Positions 1 to 5,813 of a stretch of 7,924 nt of DNA are shown in pieces. This DNA comes from an uncultured Bacteroidota bacterium (lineage in GTDB: Bacteria > Bacteroidota > Bacteroidia > Bacteroidales > VadinHA17), in the NCBI GenBank assembly GCA_903865465.1, contig CAIPJU010000257.1, forward strand, positions 1 through 7,924, read 5' to 3'. The notes below the pieces were generated by a model. It did not search any database. It was not told where the DNA came from and saw only the letters and a list, made by a program, of their open reading frames with translations. Numbering within the stretch: position 1 is the first letter of the stretch; each line of letters opens with the position of its first letter. The position numbers and the translations under genes are program-made.

Positions 1-1
1 A

Positions 2-529
2 CTCTTCACAGGCGCTCTTACTTTCAGTAGTGATTTTATTAATGGCGGTGCTTTTGAATCGCTTAAAATTATAAGTTATTTGTCTTTGGTTTTCATCACA
101 TTTGTTTTGCTGCTTATTGGTCTCAGAAAGTTTGCAGGAAGGAAAAAGATTTCTGATGTACGTTCAACATGGGATTGCGGATATGGTGAACAGAGCCCAA
201 GGATACAATACACTGCTGCCTCTTTTGCACGAACTTATCTTAAGCATGCTAAACCAATTCTTGATATTGAAAAGGATGAAGCTGAAGTTTCGGGTATCTT
301 TCCAAAAAGCAAGCACTATTCAACACATCCATATGATAAACTTGAAAGGGTGCTTATTGATAAGCCTCTGGAGCTAATGCACAGAATAACAGATCTTTTT
401 CTCTTTCTGCAGAATGGGCAGCTTCAGATATACATCCTGTATGGCATTATTTTTATAGCAGCCATAATCGGTCTGCCTCAGATTTTTGACAGGATCCATT
501 CATTAATTCACTTTCTTAATAACTTATAA
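2..529 (+). CDS. hyfB: Hydrogenase-4 component B-like (NuoL-type) proton-translocating membrane subunit, 3' part
   Basis: The frame is open from the first complete codon at position 2, so this is the C-terminal 175 residues of a gene that begins outside the window; family members are usually about 650 residues. HyfB is the large NuoL-like antiporter subunit in the membrane arm of group 4 hydrogenases and related complexes. The visible part has a hydrophobic helix (about positions 71-124), then a basic stretch and a Trp-Asp-Cys-Gly-Tyr segment (170-184) followed by a Tyr-Thr-Ala-Ala-Ser-Phe-Ala segment, a hallmark of HyfB C-termini. A soluble loop and a final helix (about 418-480) follow. A TTG at position 80 could be mistaken for a start, but it lies inside the helix of the continuing frame. 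The stop is one base before hyfC, indicating one transcript. The family assignment is firm; the main antiporter fold cannot be judged. Confidence 0.88.
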   Translation, partial: LFTGALTFSSDFINGGAFESLKIISYLSLVFITFVLLLIGLRKFAGRKKISDVRSTWDCGYGEQSPRIQYTAASFARTYLKHAKPILDIEKDEAEVSGIFPKSKHYSTHPYDKLERVLIDKPLELMHRITDLFLFLQNGQLQIYILYGIIFIAAIIGLPQIFDRIHSLIHFLNNL

Positions 530-530
530 A

Positions 531-1436
531 ATGCTGAGCCTGATTTTAATACTGTTCTGCAGCCTCTTCTTTACCGGTATACTTATCCGGACCAAGAGCA
601 TTGCCTCGGGGCGAAAGGGTCCTGGAATCCTTCAGCCTGTCAGGGATGTAATCAGATTATTCAAAAAGGGCTCCGTTTATAGTGAGACCACCAGCATAAT
701 ATTCCGGATTGCACCCTCTGTTTATTTCGCATCGGTCCTAATGGCTTGTCTGGTAATTCCTTTCGGCCCATACAAGGGAATCGTAAGCTTCAACGGTGAT
801 TTTATTTTCTTTGCTTATATTCTTGCCCTGGGTAAGTTCTTTACAATTATTTCCGCGATGGATACTGGCAGTAGTTTTGAAGGAATGGGAGCGAGCCGTG
901 AGGCCTTGTATTCAATGTTTGCCGAACCTGCATTTTTCATCCTTATAGGCTCATTTGCACTTCTGACGGGGAATACCTCTTTTTATAATATCTTCTCCTC
1001 ACTTCATCTTGGCTCTTCAATTACTTATATGCTTGGTGTACTTGCTGCTTCGGTTCTGATAATGATAGCTATGATAGAGAACAGCAGGATGCCAGTTGAT
1101 GATCCCAAAACACATCTTGAACTGACAATGATTCACGAGGTAATGGTTCTTGACAACAGCGGATTCGACCTCGGACTTATCCTGACTGCCGGATATATTA
1201 AGTTTGCAATGTATGGTGCAATTATCTCTGGTTTTTTTATCAGCGGTTTTTCACTTCCATGGGCTATTTCTGTTTTTATCCTTATTCAGGCTCTTTTTGC
1301 AGTTGTTGCGGGCATAATCGAGTCATTTATGGCACGCTTCAGGATGAGTCATAATCCACAATTCATCCTGGCCCTTTCATCGGTTAGCTTTCTGATCTTC
1401 CTTGGTGTATTGCTTGTTCTTGAAAAATTTGTTTAA
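531..1436 (+). CDS. hyfC: Hydrogenase-4 component C-like (NuoH-type) membrane subunit
   Basis: A 301-residue integral membrane protein of the NuoH/HycD/HyfC family, which joins the peripheral arm to the membrane arm and forms the start of the proton path. Length fits HyfC (about 300-315 residues). Visible family signatures are the first cytoplasmic loop with Gly-Pro-Gly-Ile-Leu-Gln-Pro (residues 30-36) and the following Arg-Asp-Val-Ile-Arg-Leu-Phe-Lys-Lys. Next come Gly-Ser-Ser-Phe-Glu-Gly-Met-Gly-Ala-Ser-Arg-Glu (113-124) with Ala-Glu-Pro-Ala-Phe after it, and Glu-Asn-Ser-Arg-Met-Pro-Val-Asp-Asp-Pro (183-192) leading to Leu-Glu-Leu-Thr-Met-Ile-His-Glu (196-203). The acidic residues that line the connecting channel in this family (Glu117, Glu124, Glu183, Glu197, Glu203) are retained. 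About eight transmembrane helices are expected. The ATG lies one base after the hyfB stop and the stop is 10 bases before hyfE, so the genes are probably co-transcribed and perhaps translationally coupled. Confidence 0.93.
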   Translation: MLSLILILFCSLFFTGILIRTKSIASGRKGPGILQPVRDVIRLFKKGSVYSETTSIIFRIAPSVYFASVLMACLVIPFGPYKGIVSFNGDFIFFAYILALGKFFTIISAMDTGSSFEGMGASREALYSMFAEPAFFILIGSFALLTGNTSFYNIFSSLHLGSSITYMLGVLAASVLIMIAMIENSRMPVDDPKTHLELTMIHEVMVLDNSGFDLGLILTAGYIKFAMYGAIISGFFISGFSLPWAISVFILIQALFAVVAGIIESFMARFRMSHNPQFILALSSVSFLIFLGVLLVLEKFV

Positions 1437-1446
1437 AATCTGAAAA

Positions 1447-2079
1447 ATGACGAATGTTTTATTAATCATATTCATTATCAGTCTCTTTTACGTTTCTATA
1501 GCTAACAGGCTTATTACATATGTGAGGGTTCTTGCATTGCAGGGCTTTATTCTTTTTGGTGTGACCTTCATGCAACTGAATAAAATTGAGACATGGAATC
1601 TTGTGCTTATCATGCTTGAAACAATTGTTTTTAAAGCAATAGCTGTTCCTGTCTTCCTTGGACACCTCATCAAGAGGAACAAGATTACCAGGGTTGCTGA
1701 ACCTTACCTTTCTAATTTTATGTCGCTAATAATCGTCACGGCGATTGTGGTTATAACCGTGGTCCTGGCTAATTCCATTCAGGACTCTCATCTCGACAAG
1801 ATCTTTTTCATCGTATCGCTCTCTACACTTTTTACCGGTTTGTATTTCATCGCTTCACGTAAAAAAATCATAACTCATGTTATGGGTTACCTGATGATTG
1901 AGAACGGGGTCTTTGTTCTTTCCCTGGCAGCAGGGAACGAAATGCCAAACCTTGTAAACCTGGGCATTATGCTCGACGTTTTTGCAAGCGTACTTATCCT
2001 GGGTATATTTTTCAACAAGATTGGAGATGTCTTCAAGGATGCTGATGTTGACCGTCTTACGGATATGAAAGATTATTAA
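1447..2079 (+). CDS. hyfE: Hydrogenase-4 component E-like (NuoK-related) membrane subunit
   Basis: A 210-residue, very hydrophobic protein matching HyfE in length (about 216 residues) and position between hyfC and hyfF. HyfE contains a NuoK-like core of membrane helices that packs between the NuoH-like and antiporter-like subunits. Conserved charged residues inside helices are visible: Glu58 and Lys63 in a Leu-Glu-Thr-Ile-Val-Phe-Lys segment, and Glu152 in Met-Ile-Glu-Asn-Gly, which resemble the buried Glu/Lys positions of the family. A basic turn (Ser-Arg-Lys-Lys, 137-140) precedes the NuoK-like half, and the C-terminus is charged and soluble. Ten-base gaps separate it from hyfC and hyfF; both have A-rich sequence before the ATG and no clear Shine-Dalgarno sequence. 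No motif is obviously missing. HyfE is a variable family, so identification rests on length, residue pattern and synteny together. Confidence 0.88.
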   Translation: MTNVLLIIFIISLFYVSIANRLITYVRVLALQGFILFGVTFMQLNKIETWNLVLIMLETIVFKAIAVPVFLGHLIKRNKITRVAEPYLSNFMSLIIVTAIVVITVVLANSIQDSHLDKIFFIVSLSTLFTGLYFIASRKKIITHVMGYLMIENGVFVLSLAAGNEMPNLVNLGIMLDVFASVLILGIFFNKIGDVFKDADVDRLTDMKDY

Positions 2080-2089
2080 AATTTGTGAA

Positions 2090-3517
2090 ATGACTCTGAT
2101 TTACCTTATAGTTGCCTTCTCAATAGCTGCTTTGCTGCTTGCAAATCGTAACAATGTTTTGAACAATGTCCTTGTGATCTTATTTATAATAGTTCAAATT
2201 AGTTTTACCTTCTTTGCATGTTTCAATTACAGGAGTAATGCACTTGTCTATTTTTCCTTCGATTCGCTGGGATTGCTATTATTACTGACACTTACAATAA
2301 TTTCTATTCCTGCTCTTATCCATAGTTACCTGTATATGAAGAGGCATGATGAGACACCCGCCTCGAGGGCGATATACTATGCAGCAATGGTCAGCCTGAT
2401 AACATCAATAACTGCAGCTTATCTTGCGAATCACATCGCCGTCATATGGATCTTTACCGAAATGACAACTCTTTCGGCTTCCATGCTGATCTACCATCAC
2501 CGTAACAGACTTGCCCTTGAAGGCACATGGAAGTATGTCTTTATTTGTGCCATCAGCATCACTTTCGTATTTATAGGAATCCTCTTTCTGAGTCTCTCAT
2601 TGAGAGGTGCAGGTTCAAACGACCTTTCATTTGCCAATCTGATGGCATATAAAGATCGCCTGAACCCATTCTGGCTGAGACTTGCCTTCCTGTTCATATT
2701 TACTGGCTTTACCGCTAAACTCGGACTCGTACCAATGTATACTGCAGGGATTGATGCCAAGGATATTGCCCCTGCACCCGCCGGAGCCCTTTTGGCAAGT
2801 GTTCTGATGAACATGGGCTTTGTCGCTATATTCAGGTTTTATGCAATCATCGCCCATACCGGTCTTTACCGATGGGCAAATCTCATTGTATTTATTGCGG
2901 CATTGCTCTCAATTTTTGTTGCTACTGTCTACATGACGAAGGTCTTGAATATAAAAAGGATGTTTGCCTACTCAGGTATTGAACATATGGGAATAGTAAT
3001 GCTTGGAGTAGCAGCAGGAGGAATTGGTTATTATGCTGCTGTACTGCATGTTATTCTTCATGCTTTCGTAAAATCGAGTCTCTTCTTTCAGTTCAACCAA
3101 CTCTATCGAACCTTCCAAAGCAAGAGCATTGAGGATGCAGGGAATTATTTTAAATATAACCCTGCCGGGGCAATGGTAATCCTTTTTGGCTTTATCAGCG
3201 CCACTGCCATGCCCCCTTCAGGTATGTTTGTAAGCGAATTCCTGATTTTCAGGTCACTTTTTGAAAGCAGTCATATTGTTATTCTCCTGGTAGTGTTGGT
3301 TTTGCTTACAATAGTTATTTGGGCCTTCGGAAAGAATACACTCAAAATATTGTTCCTGCCAGTTGCAGGCATAGACGAGGCTAGTTTACCAAAAATAAAT
3401 CAATGGGAGTCTTTTAGTCAGTATGTGCTTCTTTTCACTGCCGTATGGCTGGGATTAAATCCCCCTTTAGCATTTGTTGAGCTACTTAAGGATGCAGTAA
3501 AAATATTACCTAATTGA
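2090..3517 (+). CDS. hyfF: Hydrogenase-4 component F-like (NuoN/NuoM-type) proton-translocating subunit
   Basis: A 475-residue membrane protein of the proton-conducting antiporter family, somewhat shorter than E. coli HyfF (526). Family marks include Glu124 in the Trp-Ile-Phe-Thr-Glu-Met-Thr-Thr-Leu segment, Lys148 after Glu-Gly-Thr-Trp, and Lys210 in Gly-Phe-Thr-Ala-Lys-Leu-Gly-Leu. Further along are the HyfF-like Tyr-Ser-Gly-Ile-Glu-His-Met-Gly segment (295-301), His324 and Lys328 in the discontinuous-helix region, and Pro-Pro-Ser-Gly-Met-Phe-Val-Ser-Glu (375-383). The buried Glu/Lys/His residues expected for proton transfer are thus present. One oddity is the loop after Lys210: where relatives usually have His-x-Trp-Leu-Pro-x-Ala-His before Ala-Pro, this protein has Tyr217, Ala219, Gly220, Ile221 and Lys224. 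About 14 transmembrane helices are expected. The stop lies one base before hyfG. Confidence 0.92.
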   Translation: MTLIYLIVAFSIAALLLANRNNVLNNVLVILFIIVQISFTFFACFNYRSNALVYFSFDSLGLLLLLTLTIISIPALIHSYLYMKRHDETPASRAIYYAAMVSLITSITAAYLANHIAVIWIFTEMTTLSASMLIYHHRNRLALEGTWKYVFICAISITFVFIGILFLSLSLRGAGSNDLSFANLMAYKDRLNPFWLRLAFLFIFTGFTAKLGLVPMYTAGIDAKDIAPAPAGALLASVLMNMGFVAIFRFYAIIAHTGLYRWANLIVFIAALLSIFVATVYMTKVLNIKRMFAYSGIEHMGIVMLGVAAGGIGYYAAVLHVILHAFVKSSLFFQFNQLYRTFQSKSIEDAGNYFKYNPAGAMVILFGFISATAMPPSGMFVSEFLIFRSLFESSHIVILLVVLVLLTIVIWAFGKNTLKILFLPVAGIDEASLPKINQWESFSQYVLLFTAVWLGLNPPLAFVELLKDAVKILPN

Positions 3518-3518
3518 T

Positions 3519-5018
3519 ATGAACTTTTTGACAATTCATAATCAGCAGTCAGTTCCTTTTTATGATATTCCGGAAATGACATACAGAGAGTTTCTTGACG
3601 GGAACTCCTCTTTCATCGAAGGAGATCGCGACAGACATTGTGTTCTTTACTTCGGTATAAAGGAAGATGTATATCTGCGTCTCATCTGCTGTATTGCCGA
3701 TGATAGCACCCACAATATCAACATCTCCTCAACAAGTGTGAAGCTTGATGCGATTCTGGACTCTTTTTCAGCGACAAATCTGGCTTTTGAAAAGTTTGAA
3801 CGTGAAATACATGAGAATTTTGGTATAGCATATATCGATCATCCCTGGTTAAAACCAGTAAGGTATCCTGTGAACGGATTCGATAAATCAGCTAAGATGT
3901 CTGAATATCCTTTCTTTAACATTGAAGGAGAAGAGCTTCATGAAGTAGGGGTAGGACCCGTTCATGCCGGTATTATTGAACCCGGCCATTTCAGATTCAT
4001 TTGTAACGGTGAGCAGATCCTGCACCTCGAAATACAACTTGGATACCAGCACAGGGGAGTGGAGCAACTTTTTCTTAATAAGACAAAGCTTCTTCAGCGG
4101 ACCATCCTGGCAGAATCTATTGCAGGCGACAGTGTTATTGGTCATACAACTGCTTTTTCGTATTTGTTTGAGAGCCTTGGAGGTATTGCGGTTGGGAGAG
4201 AGGTCCTGATTGCCAGGACCATAGCACAGGAACTTGAACGGATTGCAATACATACCGGCGACCTGAGCGCTATCTGCACCGATGTAGCATATCAACTCGG
4301 CAGCTCTGTCTTCGGACGGCTAAGGACTCCAATAATCAACTTTTTCCAGGAGTGGTGTGGTAATCGTCTGGCAAAGGGAATGATACGTGTCGGATATAAT
4401 CCATATCCTTTAACAGCGGAACTCATAAAAAGGCTAAATGAAGTGCTCAATGCTTTCGAACCTGATTTTTCTGAAATGGGTTTGGAAATATCAAAACTGC
4501 CAAGTATCCTGTCGAGGTTTGAAAGGACCGGTATGCTGGCGAATGAGCAGCTTGCATCAATAGGTACTGTGGGTATGTCAGCAAGGATGAATGCAGTTGA
4601 GCGGGATATCAGGGTATCGCATCCATATGGGGTTTTCAGCGAACTTGATCATGAACCCATCATTAAGCATCACGGAGATGTATACTCAAGGGTGAGGATC
4701 AGAAGGGAAGAGGTTATCCAGTCAATAGCCTATATAAGGAGAATGATTGCCATGATATCAGAAGAGAGTGCATCGTACATCCCTTCCTTTAAACTAAGGT
4801 CAAATATGTTTTCTATCTCCCTTACCGAAGGGTGGCGCGGCGAAATATGCCATGCAGCCATTACCGGAGATAATGGTGACCTAATTCACTATAAGATCAA
4901 GGATCCTTCATTCCATAACTGGCTTGCTCTTGCTCTGAGTGTGAGAAATAATGAGATCTCTGATTTCCCTGTCAGTAATAAGAGCTTTGATCTCTCATAT
5001 TGCGGGCACGATTTATAG
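3519..5018 (+). CDS. hyfG: HyfG/HycE-like large subunit (NuoC-NuoD fusion) lacking all Ni-Fe ligands; Ehr type
   Basis: A 499-residue peripheral subunit. Residues about 1-118 form a NuoC-like (30 kDa) domain ending in Phe-Glu-Arg-Glu-Ile-His-Glu-Asn-Phe-Gly-Ile (92-102) and His-Pro-Trp-Leu-Lys-Pro (108-113). Residues about 140-499 form a NuoD/hydrogenase large-subunit domain, with Gly-Pro-Val-His-Ala-Gly (146-151), Gly-Tyr-Gln-His-Arg-Gly-Val-Glu (175-182) and Glu-Gly-Trp-Arg-Gly-Glu (437-442). In HycE the N-terminal Ni-Fe motif is Cys-Gly-Ile-Cys; here it reads Ala202-Gly203-Asp204-Ser205, with His209 kept. The C-terminal motif Asp-Pro-Cys-x-x-Cys reads Asp462-Pro463-Ser464-Phe-His-Asn467. 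All four metal cysteines are therefore absent, as in energy-converting hydrogenase-related (Ehr) complexes. The complex I quinone-site Tyr of NuoD, which falls at Gly203, is also missing. The frame is intact, so this is not decay. The natural substrate is unknown, and an automatic 'hydrogenase large subunit' label would mislead. Confidence 0.93.
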   Translation: MNFLTIHNQQSVPFYDIPEMTYREFLDGNSSFIEGDRDRHCVLYFGIKEDVYLRLICCIADDSTHNINISSTSVKLDAILDSFSATNLAFEKFEREIHENFGIAYIDHPWLKPVRYPVNGFDKSAKMSEYPFFNIEGEELHEVGVGPVHAGIIEPGHFRFICNGEQILHLEIQLGYQHRGVEQLFLNKTKLLQRTILAESIAGDSVIGHTTAFSYLFESLGGIAVGREVLIARTIAQELERIAIHTGDLSAICTDVAYQLGSSVFGRLRTPIINFFQEWCGNRLAKGMIRVGYNPYPLTAELIKRLNEVLNAFEPDFSEMGLEISKLPSILSRFERTGMLANEQLASIGTVGMSARMNAVERDIRVSHPYGVFSELDHEPIIKHHGDVYSRVRIRREEVIQSIAYIRRMIAMISEESASYIPSFKLRSNMFSISLTEGWRGEICHAAITGDNGDLIHYKIKDPSFHNWLALALSVRNNEISDFPVSNKSFDLSYCGHDL

Positions 5019-5021
5019 GAA

Positions 5022-5035
5022 GATAAAAGATAAAA
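5022..5035 (+). repeat. Tandem 7-base repeat GATAAAA x2 in the hyfG-hyfHI gap
   Basis: Two perfect adjacent copies of GATAAAA lie in the only gap longer than 10 bases inside the operon. A purine-rich GGGAG follows at 5036-5040, but it is 18 bases from the ATG at 5059, too far for a normal ribosome binding site. The repeat may be chance in an A-rich spacer. Confidence 0.4.
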
Positions 5036-5058
5036 GGGAGTGAACCAAAAAAGCCCAA

Positions 5059-5808
5059 ATGATAAATACAATTAAAATACTCCGACACCAGGGAAAGCAA
5101 TTTATTCCCGACCTCAGGAAAGTTAAAGCCCCAGGAATTTTCAGGGGGCGTCCCGATATAGGGCCTGAAGTGTGCGATGAGAAAGCCCTCGCTGAGATCT
5201 GTCCCACAGGAGCCATAATGATTAGCCCGGTAAGGATCGATCTTGGTAAATGTGCCTTCTGTGGAGAGTGTTCCAGGATATTTCCCGAAAAGATAAAATT
5301 TACCACAGATTACAGACTCGCCACAAATATCAGGGAACGGTTGATAGTCACCGAAGGCAGAATTGAACCTTTGACTCTCGGGATGGATGTAATCAGAAAG
5401 GAGATACGGAAGTTTTTCAGGGGATCGCTTAAGTTGAGACAGGTTTCAGCCGGGGGCGACAACAGTTGTGAGCTTGAACTTAATGCCTGTGGAAATGTGA
5501 ACTTCGATATGGGGCGCTTTGGTATTGAATTTGTTGCCTCACCCCGTCATGCCGATGGAATAGTAATTACAGGACCAGTTTCAAAGAATATGGCTTCGGC
5601 TTTGCAGATAACTTATGATGCTACTCCGACACCCAAAATAATCATTCTTGCAGGCACTGATGCTATCAGCGGTGGAATATTTGAAGGCAGCCCCGCCCTT
5701 GACAGAAGTTTCATCGACAAGAACCATATTGATCTCTATATTCCCGGAAACCCGGTTCACCCCCTGACTTTCATCAACGGAGTGCTGGACCTTATCGGAA
5801 TAAAATAA
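5059..5808 (+). CDS. Fused ferredoxin (HyfH-like) and NuoB-like small subunit (HyfI-like) with degenerate Fe-S motifs
   Basis: A 249-residue fusion that would normally carry electrons within a hydrogenase-like complex. Residues about 27-85 are an 8Fe ferredoxin-type domain. Its first motif keeps only Cys39 and Cys48 (Cys-Pro-Thr-Gly-Ala-Ile); its second keeps Cys65, Cys68 and Cys71 but has Phe75 in place of the fourth Cys. Residues about 125-249 are NuoB-like: Lys-Leu-Arg-Gln-Val-Ser-Ala-Gly-Gly (125-133), Arg-Phe-Gly-Ile (153-156), Ser-Pro-Arg-His-Ala-Asp-Gly (161-167) and Thr-Gly-Pro-Val (171-174). The proximal cluster site is broken: Cys-Asn-x-Cys reads Asp134-Asn-Ser-Cys137, Gly-Thr-Cys reads Gly-Thr-Asp201, and Pro-Gly-Cys-Pro reads Pro-Gly-Asn231-Pro. 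An extra Cys144 is present. An in-frame TGA just upstream (5041-5043) makes ATG 5059 the earliest ATG start. This is the last gene of the operon. Family placement is firm; electron transfer by this subunit is doubtful. Confidence 0.9.
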   Translation: MINTIKILRHQGKQFIPDLRKVKAPGIFRGRPDIGPEVCDEKALAEICPTGAIMISPVRIDLGKCAFCGECSRIFPEKIKFTTDYRLATNIRERLIVTEGRIEPLTLGMDVIRKEIRKFFRGSLKLRQVSAGGDNSCELELNACGNVNFDMGRFGIEFVASPRHADGIVITGPVSKNMASALQITYDATPTPKIIILAGTDAISGGIFEGSPALDRSFIDKNHIDLYIPGNPVHPLTFINGVLDLIGIK

Positions 5809-5813
5809 GAGTT

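Larger units (their letters stand above)
2..5808 (+). other. Ehr-type complex operon (hyfB-hyfC-hyfE-hyfF-hyfG-hyfHI)
   Basis: Six genes on one strand are separated by 1, 10, 10, 1 and 40 bases, which implies a single transcript whose promoter lies before the window. The order matches hydrogenase-4 operons without hyfD, and with hyfH and hyfI fused. Up to the last gene there is no formate dehydrogenase, no maturation gene (hyp) and no protease for large-subunit processing. This fits a complex that does not carry a Ni-Fe centre, although such genes could lie elsewhere. After the last stop a convergent gene begins within 5 bases, so the operon ends here. Confidence 0.85.

Noticed and set aside
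80..529. A separate 149-residue gene starting at TTG 80
   Set aside because: The same frame is open back to position 2 and the start would fall inside a hydrophobic helix; it is the tail of a longer HyfB-like gene.
2497..2814. Minus-strand open frame of 105 codons inside hyfF
   Set aside because: A shadow of hyfF; the translation has no family features.
3888..4295. Minus-strand open frame of 135 codons inside hyfG
   Set aside because: It lies entirely within a strongly conserved gene on the other strand and its translation shows no recognisable domain.
5458..5751. Sequencing error as the cause of the lost cysteines
   Set aside because: The three proximal-site changes each need two base differences from a Cys codon, they occur at separate sites, and the reading frame is intact throughout.
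2..5808. Reading the operon as a working hydrogenase-4 / formate hydrogenlyase
   Set aside because: All four Ni-Fe cysteines are missing in the large subunit, the proximal Fe-S site is broken, and no formate dehydrogenase or maturation gene is seen in the window.
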